A DNA stretch of 64,000 bases, taken from the NCBI RefSeq assembly GCF_000346465.2, contig NC_034015.1, positions 21,576,462 to 21,640,461 on the forward strand, written 5' to 3'. Shown here one piece after another: positions 1-12,850 of the stretch (position 1 is its first letter; each line of letters opens with the position of its first letter). The position numbers were made by a program, and so were the translations under genes. Under the pieces are notes generated by a model. It was not told where the DNA came from, did not search any database, and worked only from the letters and a program-made list of their open reading frames with translations. This DNA comes from Prunus persica. Taxonomy: Eukaryota > Streptophyta > Magnoliopsida > Rosales > Rosaceae.

Positions 1-2783
1 ATGGATTGGTAAGGGATTATCTGCTTCCAAATTGGTTTTGGGCTTGCCTTTCTATGGCTATGCTTGGAAACTTGTGAATCCTAGGGACAATGGTATTGGT
101 GCACCAGCAACAGGTCCAGCCATTACAGAGGATGGATCCATGAGCTACAAGGATATCAAGGGTTACATTCAGAGATATGGGGCTGATATAATCTACAATG
201 CTACGTATGTAGTTAAGTACTGCATAATTGGATCATCTTGGATTGGTTTTGATGATGCTCAAGTTGTCAAAATAAAAGTTTCTTATGCTAAGGAGCAGAG
301 TTTGCTTGGATACTTTGTCTGGCAGGTTTCCCATGATGACAACTGGGTGCTTTCTCTTGCAGCTGCAGGTAGGAATTGAAGCTCAATAATTATGCATGGT
401 ACTCCACTTGATGAACTCATTTTCTCTGCATATTCCACCATGACAAGTTAATTTCATTACTCCCATCCCATCTAACGAGATCAGATTGGTTATTGTTGAT
501 TGGTCACTTTACAAAAGAGAAAGTCTGCTAATGCAATACTTTAGTGTCTATTGAAGTTTCTTGTAAATAAAAGTCAGAAATTAAAGTATGAGCTGATATT
601 GAAAACAGAAAATATGATTCGCTGTCAAAATTGCATTGCCTTCTCAGCCATTTAGCAGTCAAGAGAGGAGAATAAAATAATTGGTTTCTGCTGAAAATGA
701 AATGAAGATAACCAATATAATTCCTTACTGCAAATTAATGAACAAGATACCCATATAAGTCACCGTCCAATAGAAGACTTGGAGTTTTACTTTGGAAAAT
801 TCAACCATCGCCTTATTTATATTTCCCCTGTAATGAAGGTTTGCTCATGCATTCTTCCCTAACTGTTACATTGAATTATATATGCTGATCACAGCTACAG
901 CTCAAGAGCGTGCAAGCAGTGGACAAAAAAAGCGGCGACTTCTTATAATCATTTTGACTACAACAGCTTCAGTTGTTCTCATATTAGGCTCCGTCATGTG
1001 TTACTTCCGCATGAGAATGTTCAAGTCAAAAGGTATATAGCTTTATTCTTATTTTTGTTCGGCCTGAAAGTATTGAAGCATTAACTATTCACCTCTTTGA
1101 ATATGTATTTTGGATTTTTGTATTATCTATAACTCTTTTTTTGAACGAACGTACTATCTATAACTATGGAGGAAGAATTGGATCTTAAAGCTCTTCTGCC
1201 AATTCTTTGGCAAAAGCAGCTAAAGAATCAGAATCCAGGGCAAATTATATAGCAGACCCAGCTGGAACTTTTAATAGCAATGTACCTAATCTGCAAGTCT
1301 TTGGCATTGCTGTAATTGAGGAGGCAACAGAAGGATTTTCAATTGAAAATAAGCTTGGAGAGGGTGGTTATGGTCCAGTTTATAAGGTAAACTTTTATAA
1401 TGGGGCATATCATGGCACCAGCTTGTCCTCATTAAACATGCTAACCATGAGTGTCTACATAACTTGCTAGGGTGTATTGCCAAATGGACAAGAAATAGCT
1501 GTGAAAAAACTTTCAAAAGCTTCAACTCAAGGATTCGAGGAATTCAAGAACGAGGTCATGCTTACAGCAAAACTACAACACGTTAATCTTGTCAGGGTTT
1601 TGGGATTCTGCATCGAACACCATGAACAAATGCTGATTTATGAGTACATGCCAAAGAAAAGCTTGGATCTCTACCTCTTTGGTAAGTCAATATGAGATTT
1701 CGCTGCCTTCATGCAAAAGATGACAGTCCACTAGTTCCTGGTGGTTTCACTTCCTTGTGCCACACAGCTTTAAGCTGAACATAGTGTAAGCTTGTAAGGG
1801 ATGTCCTATGGTGTCTCTACTATTCCATGCATTTTTTAGTATATTTCAATGCAGAACTGATAGGACAGCATATGTTTCAATGTAGATCCTATCAGAAGGT
1901 ATCAACTAGATTGGAGAAAACGTGTTAGCATTATTGAAGGGGTTACTCAGGGACTTCTTTATCTCCAAGAATACTCAAGATTGACAATAATCCATCGAGA
2001 TCTGAAAGCTAGCAACATTTTACTTGATGAGGAGATGAGGCCTAAGATCTCAGATTTTGGCATGGCTAGAATTTTCACAAAAGATGAACAAGAGGCAAAC
2101 ACAAGCCGGATCGTTGGAACATAGTAACTCTATTTCCTAATAAAGCTAATTTTTTAATTGAGCTGTCTATTATTGGATACTTTGGTAAGTAATCTTCTAA
2201 ATCATTATGTGCAGTGGCTATGTACCTCCTGAATATGTTAAAAAAGGTCTATACTCCACGAAATCAGATGTTTATAGCTTTGGAGTTCTCCTTGTACAGA
2301 TCATAAGTGGCAAGAAGAATGCCGCTTTCTATGGTCCAAATGAAGACTTAAACCTTCTAGAATACGTAAGTTACTTCAATAAGCACAGTTAGATCAGAAT
2401 TAATATTTTCTTCAGCTTTGCTAAGAATTAAATCTTCACGTTTCAATTACATGGTGGGGAACATTCAATAATTTCAGGCATATGAACTTTGGAAAGAAGG
2501 CAAAGGGATGGAGTTTATGGATCCTTCACTTGATGATACACATTCATTATGTAAATTGATGAGATGCTTGCAGATTGCTCTCCTATGTGTTCAAGAAAAG
2601 GCAAATGATAGGCCTTCCATGTTGGAAATTTCTTCGATGCTACAGAGTGAAAATGCTGTAATGGAAAAACCGAAAATGCCAGCTTTTTCAAAAAGAAATG
2701 AAGACAAAGAAACTAATCCTGCACCGCGGCTAGAAGTGTGTTCCATTGATGATTCAACAATCTCAGAGGTTGTAGGCCGATGA
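1..2783 (+). CDS. GH18-ectodomain receptor-like kinase, 5' end outside the window
   Basis: This is a plasma-membrane receptor kinase with a class V chitinase-like (GH18) extracellular domain, resembling tobacco CHRK1. Exons that keep the frame are 1-368, 895-1032, 1217-1386, 1471-1681, 1886-2123, 2215-2365 and 2478-2783. The first holds the C-terminal GH18 barrel strands ([19 protein letters not shown]). The second encodes a basic stretch followed by a hydrophobic transmembrane helix. The rest encode the kinase: glycine loop [12 protein letters not shown]-binding lysine in EIAVKKL, catalytic loop [11 protein letters not shown], and VPPEY in the activation segment. All catalytic kinase residues are present and the HRD arginine makes it an RD kinase. 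The GH18 catalytic motif lies left of the window, so hydrolase activity cannot be judged. It has the same intron phases as the two complete tandem paralogues at 6274 and 15259. I see no frame lesion. Confidence 0.85.
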
Positions 2784-3672
2784 GTGGTGGTATATGCTCA
2801 GTGCTTTGTAAAACAAATTTCAATCAGATTTTCAATTCTTTTTCCTTTTACTCTTAGGCATAACCGCTCTGCCACTAGTCAAACTATTCTTAGAATTTAT
2901 TAGTCATGTATTTCCTAGTAAGTTATTAGGTGTATATTACATTAATGCAGTCTACTTACTACAAAGTTGGTAAGGGGAAGAGGTCCCTCGGGTCACACTA
3001 CAATGTTGCAGTAGGTTTCTTTAGTTTAGGCATGAAGTGAACCAATTATGAGTTTGGGGTGGTTCTGTTCTGTTCATCTATGAGTCTACCAATGGAAGTT
3101 TATTATGTGCTGCGAGTTTTACTGATGTTTCTTTATCTACCAATGTAATTGTTTACTGTAAATGTAACCTGATTATGAAGAATAAGATACCCATAAAACC
3201 TGTCACCATCCAATACGAAAACTTGAACTTTTGTGTGGAAAATTCATTTATATTTCCCCTGCACTAGAAGGTTGGCAGCTCAATGTCAATACTAGAAAAC
3301 AATGAGCTCACTCACACAACTTTATTAATTATTAACAAAAGAAACACACAGACAAACATCTTACTACAAACTTTACAAAGCGAGAGCTCCAGGCTAGCAG
3401 TACAATGAGTTGACAACTTCCAACATCTCTATGGCATCTCTATGCATATTATATTCTCACAGCTTACTGAGCTTTACACGTTTCACCTCTTAAAAAAGAA
3501 ATTTTGATTTTTCTATTATCTGTACTATATGAATGCATGATGAAGCATTGCATCTTATTAAAGAATACAAATCGCCTCCGATTAGGCTAAATACAAATGG
3601 CACTACATCTTGATCTTCCTATTGATAGGAAAAGTAGCTAGTGTAGTGTCCCTAATATGCTCCCCATGCGCA
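2784..3672. other. Intergenic region with a displaced copy of RLK intron 1
   Basis: No coding region is supported here. Positions about 3177-3275 resemble positions about 720-840, which lie inside intron 1 of the receptor kinase upstream. Both carry AAGATACCCATA, then a CACC-TCCAATA block, then TTTATATTTCCCCTG. This looks like a remnant of a partial duplication within the GH18 cluster. Confidence 0.5.
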
Positions 3673-4795
3673 TTAAGCTGCAAACAAATTTGACATTCAC
3701 ATTAGGCATCAGTAAAGTACAATTAATTAACGATCAACTATATATACAAATACAAGAACACGAAAGGGGTTGTTCTCAATGTCATATATACCTGCTTGTG
3801 AAAGAGTCCAATTCACATCGATGCCAACATTCCATGCAAAGTAGCCAACTAGTCCCTTTTCTTTAGGGTATGAAACTTCGGTAGTGATACTCTGCGTATC
3901 ATCATAACCAATCCAAGTTTTTCCAGTGTAGGAATAATCCATAACAAGTGTGGAATTAAACACAGTTGGTGCACCATTCTCAGTTATATATGCCTTGATC
4001 AGGTTGTAACCGGCTGACCTGTCCGGCGGCACTGCCATTCCTTCGGCTGGTGCATAAATACCATGCTGATTTGGGTCTGTTAGGTTCCATGCATAGCCAT
4101 AAAATGGAAGGCCAAATGCAATTTTTTTTGGAGGCATACCTGCCTGAAGCCAAGCAGTGATCCCAGAATCCCCACTGATAGGACTGATTGGGTTGTACAG
4201 GGAAGCAGGGGGTCCTGTTACATTGGGAGACCAACTAGGGGCAAAAAAGCTATATGACATCATATTGATCCAGTCCAAGTTGTTTTTTATGGACTGAATG
4301 GGGTGCAACAATGAGTCGTAAGTTGCAGAGTAGTAGACCGCTGCCACTAGAAGCAATGGGGGCTTGCCAAATGTCTTGGTCATTGGTCACCCCGCCTCGC
4401 CACTCTGCAAGAAGGGTGCCAAAATTGGCCGTGGCTGGGAACTCCCAGTCAATGTCAAGGCCATGGAAGTTATAAGACCTGGAAATGTTTATGGAGGAAT
4501 CGATGAATGTTTTGCGGGAGCTTGGTTGGCTAGCCATTGAAGCAAAAGCTGCCCTACTGGAAGCTGATGCTCCACCTATTGATAAAAGGGTTTTGACAAA
4601 AGGGTTTCTTTGTTGGACTGTGCGTGTGAAGTTGGAGAATTGGGGTTGGTCTTGAGGGGAAATGATGACTTGGTTGGTTTTGTACCAGTAACCTGCTTTA
4701 ATAACATTGCCAGCTGCAGCTGCAGAAATAATGTGGACAAGTAAAAACAAGGAGGGCCAGAAGCAAAAAAATAATGATTGGGTTTTAGAATCCAT
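3673..4795 (-). pseudogene. Class V chitinase (GH18) pseudogene, frameshifted
   Basis: This minus-strand copy resembles the intact secreted chitinase at 26565-25278 but is broken. It starts at 4795 with MDSKTQS and a hydrophobic signal peptide. The mature chain begins KAGYWY and jumps directly to KTNQVIIS, so roughly 25-30 residues after the first barrel strand are missing in frame. The catalytic motif GLDIDWEFP is intact. Near 4383-4395 the reading frame shifts: the upstream frame degenerates after WRGGV and the family sequence resumes in another frame at GKPPLLLVAAVYY. A net loss of two bases fits best. The downstream part runs through GLPFYGYAW and WIGYDD to an SQAG splice donor, with a tiny last exon ending in TAA at 3675-3673. 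No GT/AG intron would repair the shift, so I call it a pseudogene. Confidence 0.75.
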
Positions 4796-6273
4796 TGAGA
4801 CTGAGTTGTAGAATGATTTGCTGCAGCAGCTTGAGTGGCATCCTTTATAGCTGGATTCCTCTAGTATTCTAATGGCTAGACTCATAAGTTTGAACTTGAA
4901 ATTAAGTTGATAGTCGTAAGAAATGAACCCACTAGTTCTATTAAACTAGACGGTTGATATACAAACTAAACTATAGGCGTTGAATTTAAAACATATATGC
5001 CACTGATATCTCATCTATCAAGCTGCCGGCCGTTGGTTTAACACAAAAGTATTTGTGTGGCCTGCCTGCGCGCGGACATTAGCAAAATTGCATGTATACA
5101 GTTTGAGGCTTTGCAACGTCTGCACAGAACTGATTAGTGAAGAAGACAAGTTAACATTCTCCTTGACCAATATTCTAACTGAGTCTCAGCAGCAGCATTA
5201 GGATTTCTTTTTGAACCAGGAATTAATTTGAATGGGTCGCTTTAGGCTTTGCATTAGAATGATAATTTAACAGGAAACAAGCTTTATATATTAGCAACAT
5301 GTAATTAATATAATGACTGCCAACCGCCAAGAATGTATTTCAGAGCCCAGAATACAAAACAAAAAAGACTTTAGACAGAGGCCGCGGTTAAGTAACCATA
5401 ATTAATAGTGACACTTAACCCAAGTATGTCCTCATCTGCAAAAGTACCAACTGGCAAAAACATCGAGGGTATTATTGGGTTTTCACGTTTCATTTGTGAG
5501 CTTATTTCTTTCTTCTCTTTCTTTATAGAAACAGAAAGAAACAAAGTGCCTTATCAAAAACAAAGAAAGAAACAAAGTGGAAATGAATAGCATACACGAT
5601 GTGTTTTAATCTGAACCCTGTATGAAGTCTAGAATTGGCAGAAGAAGGGCTCCAGGAAAATTGTCTCTTGGCTTGCCATCGCTTTCGTGGCAAGACAAAC
5701 TTTTCAAAGAATTTACATTTCACAAAAAGTTCGGTGGCAAAAGTGTTCCATTCCATGCCACGTTCGTCTTCTTCAACTTAATCCAGAGACTTGCTTGTGG
5801 CATATGATTACTCCATTTCACACACACCCTCCTCATCCTGCTGATTTATTATATTTAGAAAAGAAAAAAACAAGAGCTTGATTGATTGGTTTGGCTGCAA
5901 TGCAATCTCCATTAATCTGTCTAGTCCAATATCATGATTTTCCTGCAAATGTAAACAAGGCAGCCATGCAGAGTTACGGCCAAACTGGGGCCGCCACTGT
6001 AAAATATCTGCTTAGATCACGTACGTACACGGAAGGTAAGTGGTCTCATATAAAGTATGTTAAGAATACACACAGTCCCACATTGGATACTTAACAAAAT
6101 ATAAAGTCTCATATAATAAATGGCTCCGCTCCTAATAACATCGAGACCCTCCACACCTTCTAAATAGGTGGTGAAGTTGGAGACAATATCGATGTTGAGT
6201 ACTGATTATCATCTTCAATTATCTTCAATGTCTTAGCTTTCTTCTCTCTTTTTAATTAACTAGCTTTATATCC
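4796..6273. other. Intergenic, 5' flank of the first complete RLK, duplicated downstream
   Basis: No gene is supported. The segment 5158-5345 recurs almost unchanged at about 10530-10730, and 5620-5790 recurs at about 19205-19360. The upstream flank was therefore copied together with the receptor kinase gene. Short open frames in 5408-6094 look like chance. Confidence 0.6.
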
Positions 6274-9200
6274 ATGGGATCAAAAAACGTCACCCACCTT
6301 TTCCTCTTCATCTGCCTTATTTCGTCTCAGTTTTATTGTTGTTTCTCTGCACAAACTGGGATCAGAGCTGGTTACTGGTATGTCGATAGCGAGTCCCCGA
6401 TACCTGACATAAACTCTGCCTTGTTCACTCATCTTATTTGTGCCTATGCTGATATAAATTCATCCACCTACCAGCTCTCCATCCCTTCCTCTCAGGAGCC
6501 ATCCTTCTCCAGCTTCACCGGTATCGTCCAGCGCAAAAACCCATCAGTTATAACACTCCTGTCCATCTGGAATGGACTAGCTGCAACAAATCAATCAATT
6601 TTGGGGGAGAAAGCTAACTCTTCAGTCTTGTCCTCAATGGCCAGCAATCCTTCTAACAGAAAGTCTTTCATTGAATCTTCAATCAAAACAGCAAGGCTTT
6701 ATGGCTTTCAAGGTATCGACTTGCTTTGGCTTTGGCCTAGGACAACCTCTGATATGATCAACATGGGAAAGCTATTGGATGAGTGGGGGGCTGCTGTGAA
6801 TTCTGAGTCAAGAAACTCTAGTGATCAGTCACGCTTGATATTGACAATGGCGGTTCGTTATCTGCCTGCTTTCGAATCATTGAGTTACCCGATTGAATCT
6901 ATGAAAAGGAATTTGGATTGGGCACATGTTGTGGCATATGACTATCATCTACCTGCTAAGGAGAATGTTACTGGTGCTCATGCTGCTTTATATGACCCGT
7001 CAAGCCATGTTAACACCAACTACGGTATAAAGCAATGGCTAAACAACTCATTTCCTGCTAGCAAACTGGTTTTGGGTTTGCCTTACCATGGCTATGCGTG
7101 GACACTTGTGAACCCCAAAGACAATAATGGAATTGGGGCACCTGCAGCCGGAAAAGCTGAGACGAAAGATGGATCCATGAGCTATAAATACATCAAGTGG
7201 TACATTAGAAGCTACGGAGCTCCCATAATGTATAATGCTACTTATGTTGTGAATTATTGTATCATAGGATCGAATTGGATTGGTTTTGATGATTTGGAAG
7301 CTGTCAGAACTAAGATTGCATATGTGAAGGAGAAGAAGCTACTTGGTACCAATGTGTTTCGAGTCACCAATGATGACAATTGGGCGCTTTCTCAGGCAGG
7401 TTGGCCAAAGTGATTTTTGATGCTATGTTGTTGACATGTCATAGAACTCAATTTTATATACTGAAGGAAGTTGAATTTTGACAGCAGGCTATCTGCCTAA
7501 ATCAACTTATTTTCTAATGGAGATCCCTTTATTCTACTTCTAACTGGTTTAGTAAATGACAGTTCAAGAGGAAGAAAATGATCAAGAAAACAGGCGGCGG
7601 TTATTGCTTGTAGTTTTGCTTCCAATTACTTTGATCATAATCCTCATAGCCTTCGTGGTGTGTTACTTACAAAGAAAATTGTTGAAGACAAAAGGTGATT
7701 TTTCTCACTGTTGTTGTTTGTTTCGAATAGCAATTAGACAAAGATAAAACCTCTTTTCGAATTTACATCAAGAGTTTTGCATTTGCATTTTCACTTTTTA
7801 TATTTTTTCCTTCTGGTTTCAGGGATGATTATTCGTGGGAATTCAAGGTCTACTAGTACATCAGATATTAACAGTGATCCACCAACTCTGCAAGCATTCA
7901 GTTTTTCGAATATCAAAGCAGCAACAAATAACTTCTCAAGTGAAAACAAGCTTGGAGAGGGAGGGTTTGGTCCTGTTTACATGGTAATATTTGCTACCTT
8001 ATCTAACATAAGTTTACACTGTGGGAACTGGGATTTAAAACTTGTGGTTGTATGTGTGCCCTTGTGTATAATCTGCTGCTACTTTTAAAACAATGAGATG
8101 TATATCAATAAAAAACTCTTTCCCTGAACTACCCCATTCCTACTTTCCTGCTACCAAGAAAAGGGAACAAAAAAAACTTTAGGCTTAAAGCTGTGTCTAT
8201 GATAATTGGCTACTAATTCCCCTCATGCTGAACCAAAAGCTTATCAACAACTGAAAGCAGAGTCACCTTCACCTCGTGTTAATTAAGTGGTACATTCTGG
8301 TGAACAGTGAGAGTGATACCATTTGTAGATTCATCTTTTGATCAGATATATATCTGGATTTTCTTTTTACTAAACCTTGCTAACTTAACTAACCATGGTT
8401 TTCTTCAATTTTTTCAAGGGTAAATTGCGAGGAGGACAGGAAATCGCAGTGAAAAGACTTTCGAAAACGTCAACTCAAGGACTTGAGGAATTTAGAAATG
8501 AGGTTACACTTACTGCAAGACTACAGCATGTAAATCTAGTTCGAGTTCTTGGATTTTGCACTGAGAAGGAAGAAAAAATGCTGATCTACGAGTACATGCC
8601 CAACAAAAGCTTGGACTTCTACCTTTTTGGTCTGTAATTTTTCATGCTTCCTGTTATGGTTGAGAGTGCAGGCTAGCATAACACAATACTTTTGCATTCT
8701 GTAAGTTTCAGTGGGTCTTAACATCTCCTCTAAGAGGTAAAGATGGGGGGGTTAAACTCATTGAAACTCTCCAAATAGTTAGACAAGCGTATTCTTGAGG
8801 AACACTAGTGTATATTAAGCTAAAAAAATCACTTGTTAAGCCATCTAAGCTTACGGTGCAGAAACCTGTTACTTTTAATTTGTCTGTCTCTTGCTCCTTC
8901 GCCTACCTCATTGGTCCTGAATTTGAAATCTTGCAGATCCTACCAGACGGTATCTTCTAGACTGGACAAAGCGTGTGCACATCATTGAAGGGGTTACCCA
9001 AGGACTCCTATATCTTCAAGAATACTCCAATTTTACAATTATTCACCGAGATCTGAAAGGTAGCAACATTTTACTTGACCATGAAATGAATGCTAAGATA
9101 TCAGATTTTGGAATGGCTAAACTTTTCAGAAAAGATGGACTTGTAGCAAACACAAAGCGGATTGTTGGAACATAGTAAGTAAACTGCCTCTTTTTGGTTA

Positions 9201-9800
9201 TTCACACACACATGATCATTTCCTTTAATACTACTTGTGGTATGCAATGCAGTGGCTATGTTCCTCCTGAATATGTAAAAAAAGGTATATACTCTACAAA
9301 GTACGACGTCTACAGCTTTGGGGTTCTACTTTTGCAAATGATTAGTGGAAGGAGGAGCACATGTTACTATGGTCCAAACGAAAGCTTGCACCTCTTGCAA
9401 TATGTAAGTTCCATAGCTGTCTCTGATTCTATCACCAGTACTGGAAACTATTACTTAGATCTAAACTATATATGAAGTGACATTCAAACTCTTTCAGGCA
9501 TATCTATCATGGAAAGAGGACAAAGGAAGGGAATTTATTGATCCATCACTGGATGATTCTTCTTCTTCTTGCAAATTATTGAGATGCTTGCAAGTGGCTC
9601 TATTATGTGTCCAGGAAAATCCAGAGGATAGGCCTACAATGTTGGAAGTTTATTCCATGCTCAAAACTGACATTGAACCCGTTCCTACTCCTACGAAGAT
9701 GGCTTTCTCAGGACATGGAATTGTGGAAAACACATCAACACCGCAGCAAGGAAGTTGTTCAGTTAATGATGCACAAATTTCCGAATTGCAACCCCGATGA
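6274..9800 (+). CDS. GH18-ectodomain receptor-like kinase, tandem copy A, catalytically dead GH18
   Basis: Exons 6274-7399, 7563-7694, 7823-7983, 8419-8629, 8937-9174, 9253-9403 and 9498-9800 join in frame to about 773 residues. The order is: signal peptide (to about residue 26, ending FSAQT), GH18 barrel (about 28-375), a short charged linker, a transmembrane helix ([20 protein letters not shown]), a juxtamembrane region, and a Ser/Thr kinase. The kinase shows [27 protein letters not shown] and VPPEYV, so it looks active. The GH18 catalytic segment, normally DxDxE, reads GIDLLWLWP. The second aspartate and the proton-donor glutamate are both leucine. Chitin hydrolysis is therefore unlikely, and a ligand-binding receptor role is inferred. 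It sits in tandem with the copy at 15259, which matches it through introns as well as exons. Confidence 0.9.
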
Positions 9801-10761
9801 AATTGCAGGCTCAGAATAGGAGACATTAGTTTTTCATTTTCAGTGGTTGAGTTCTTAGGCTCAAGAATGTGGGTGGTCGTATATACTCTATGAAGTATAC
9901 AAGATTTTAGCAACTTTGGATTCTTCATCTGGAGGCCTACATGTTCTAAACATTACAATATTTGGTTGAATTAAAAATTTGCAATTCCTGTGCAGAGAGA
10001 AGGGAGGGAACTGCTGAGGCAAGTCATTTGAACATTGAACTAGTGGTTAGGCTTAGACCAAGGGGAGGATATGCCAAATTTTTTGTTTTGTTTGTACGAA
10101 ATTCTTTTATACAACAATAACAAAAACTGCAGGGAAAAAAATTCAAATCCAGCCTGCATTATTCCCAGACAAACGCAACTGAACATGAAAAACAACAGAA
10201 TAACATGTCCACTCAGAGCCCCGTTCCAAAAGAAAACCACCACCAAATGAGAAGTATTAGCATTTTTGTCAGAAGTTAAAGGGGTAAGAAATGGCCTCTT
10301 CTAACAACAACCTTCATCATTGATTCATTGATTTCGACAGTTATAAAAATTAGTGACAGCAATTAAGTTAAGACAAGTGGTTTAAAGTAACAATATATGT
10401 TATGTAGTCGTTCTAAGGTTGGTTTTAAAAACCATTTGCTTGTGAAGCCTGTGTTGTTATGATTGGAGCTACTGCTTACTCGTGACTTCCCTGTCCAAGC
10501 ATTGATCATCTCCACAAGCATACATTCTCTTGACCAATATTCTAACTGAGTCTCAGCAGCAGCACTGCAGCAGCATTAGGATTTCTTTTTTAACCAAGAA
10601 TTAATTTGAAAGGGTCGCTTCTCGCATTAGACTTTACATTAGAATGATAATTTAACAGGAAACAAGCTTTTTATATTAGCAACATGGAATTAATATAATG
10701 ACTGCCAACCGCCAAGAATGTATTTAAAGGCCGGTTTTAAGTAACCATAATTAATTAGTGA
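9801..10761. other. 3' flank of RLK copy A and duplicated upstream flank of copy B
   Basis: The stretch 9801-10130 matches the 3' flank of copy B at 18804-19140. The stretch 10530-10730 matches 5158-5345 upstream of copy A. No coding region is supported. The junction between the two duplicated units therefore lies between about 10140 and 10530. Confidence 0.6.
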
Positions 10762-10900
10762 CACTACCAGAAAATGGGCACAAGCCACGGTTCGTTTAGC
10801 CACAGTGAGCCGACTATATTCATTGGTGTTCTAATGGGCGCAATTACTGTATATATTAAAAACGGGATATAGAATATTAGGTCCAGGAAATCAACATTTC
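10762..10900 (+). mobile_element. Possible CACTA-type transposon end
   Basis: The paralogous flank upstream of copy A reads GTGACACTTAACCC. Here the same flank reads GTGACACTACCAGAAAA and then diverges. CACTA followed by a short spacer and AGAAAA is the classic terminus of En/Spm (CACTA) elements. I did not find the matching other terminus, so this is a fragment or a chance resemblance, and the right boundary is a guess. Confidence 0.35.
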
Positions 10901-11399
10901 ACATCGTCACACTCATAAATATTGGGCGCATATCTTTCGTGAGGCAAAGTTTTGTATGATTGTCAGAATATTAGGTTCCTTAACCGTAATGCAATTTGCT
11001 TTGACATTTAAGAAGAGAGAAAAAAGTTTGGTGGCAAAAGTTTTCCATGTCTCATCTTCAACTTTAATCTTTTATGCCAGAAAAAGAGGATCACTTTTCC
11101 TTGGGAATTTCTAGAGACTTATGGTAAAAGTATAACAATGTTGAGAAAATTAGAGTACACGACTCTAATATAGAATGGTTGGAGACAAAATAAGTAAATA
11201 GATTACTTGTATTAGACTCATAAAATATTTCAACAAGACAAGTCTCAAAGGAAAGATCAACTCTTACAAGCGCTCTTTCTCACTTTCTAATTTTCTAGAA
11301 TTATCTTGCAAATTGATCCAAGTGTTGCTGACTTTACATAGTCGGTGAAGACTTCTCCACCTTTCTAGATTTCTCCAAATGAACAATATCATTTCAGTG

Positions 11400-12475
11400 A
11401 GTTGGGCATCTATTTACCTTGGGCTTGGTTAATGTGTTGGGATGGTAATGATGTTTTAAGAGGAACTCTAGCGAGGAGCCCAAGCCTGGGGTTGGGGGGA
11501 GCCCAAGCCAAAAAGTGAGTTCTAGCGGGCCACTTTTGCCCGGGCGGGGGTGGGTCCCACGAAGATGGGCTGGCCCGAAGGTAGCTCGAGCCTGGGGAGA
11601 GCTGATGTCAACGTGCGGTTCAAATTTTTTTTTACTGTTGGTGCGTGCATTGCACGCGCCAACAGTAAAAAAAAATTTGAACTCATATGCACTGACGTCA
11701 GCCCTGTGCTCCGCCAACGGCTAGAAGACACGTGTCGTCGTCTGGGCGCTCTGATCGCCTTCTTTCCTCCAATCCAACAGTTGGCCTTTTTTTGCTATAA
11801 AATTATGAAGAAAAAAAAAATTCAAAATTTTTTAAAAAAATACCAAAAAATTATGGATTTTATTTTTTTTCTCTATAAATACCAACCAATACTCTTCACT
11901 TTTAACACCAAATCCTCATACTTTTTCTTCTCCTTCAACTATTATTCACTTTCTACTCAATATTTTTTTCACTTTTAAGTTTTATTTTTCTTTATCATCT
12001 TATGGCTTCTTCTATCAAAACCAGAGGGGCATGGAGCATCATGGAAGATGTTTTGTTATGTGAGTGGTATGAGTTGAGCCTCTGGTTTTATAGAAAAATT
12101 TAGGCAGATAGAGATGACATGTGGGGCGATTTTATAGGGTGAAAATCTTGTCTGAAATTTGAAATTTGAAATTTATCTGAAATTTGAAACCGAAAATCTT
12201 ATTCGAAAATTTTATCCGATTATGAGATATGAATTTTATAATAAATATTGACACGTACAAATCCAAAAATCTTATCCGAAAATATTATCCAAATTCATTG
12301 TTTATAAAAAAATTTGTGAAAAAAAAAAAATGAATAGTATTTGCCATTTGTCATGGCAACGGGTGAAAACACACATTGCTGTTTGCAAGGGCAGCCACTA
12401 TTCACGTTATTAGTAGCTGCCCTAGCCCCCCCTTTGTCATGGCAAAGGGCAAATGGATGAAGTTGCTCTAATAAG
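11400..12475. mobile_element. Nested non-autonomous transposon debris with a long hairpin
   Basis: This GC-rich block interrupts sequence that is otherwise continuous with RLK flanks. Its edges are loosely inverted: AAGAGGAACTC near 11457 and GTTGCTCTAA near 12463. At about 11617-11683 there is a near-perfect inverted repeat, TTCAAATTTTTTTTTACTGT with its complement, around a GTGCGTGCATTGCACGC core. Open frames on both strands here encode similar peptides simply because of the palindrome. No transposase is visible, so a MITE-like element or two nested elements is the best description. Confidence 0.45.
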
Positions 12476-12850
12476 TGTAGCTTGCGGCATCCTGATTTAT
12501 GGTTAGAAAGAGAAGGAGGGCTTGAGTTTGAGCGATTGGTTTGGCTGGTGGATGGTGCGCTCGCTTAATCCAAATATTACGACATTAATTTGTCCAGTAT
12601 GTATCATGGTCCATGGTGGGTGCTCATCGTTCACTTCACAAGAACTTAATGCAGAGGTTAGGCCGAACCTGCTTAGATCAAAGCCCTTGCACAATTACGT
12701 ATAAGGAACGGTGGGTAAGTGGTCTCTCACTCTCATTTATTATTGAGGTTTTGCAAAATGGCACTGAAGATTTTGTTTCCACTGTCCACAAGACATGCTG
12801 CAAGTCACACTGAAAAATCTGCCCATATCCTGCACTGCACATGCTGATGA
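12476..12850. other. Remnant of the ancestral RLK copy B promoter region
   Basis: This stretch resembles the flank upstream of copy A (about 5885-6050, sharing GATTGGTTTGGCTG, CTGCTTAGATCA and GTAAGTGGTCTC). It also resembles the flank upstream of the broken copy C (about 19365-19690, sharing GCCCATATCCTGCACTGCAC). It is native promoter DNA isolated between two insertions. Confidence 0.55.

Noticed and set aside
4250..4885. Two separate chitinase-like genes at 4885-4250 and 4383-3727
   Set aside because: They are halves of one gene split by a frameshift. No intron with GT/AG borders bridges them.
11394..11978. Overlapping open frames on both strands
   Set aside because: Their similar peptides come from the long inverted repeat at 11617-11683, not from coding selection.
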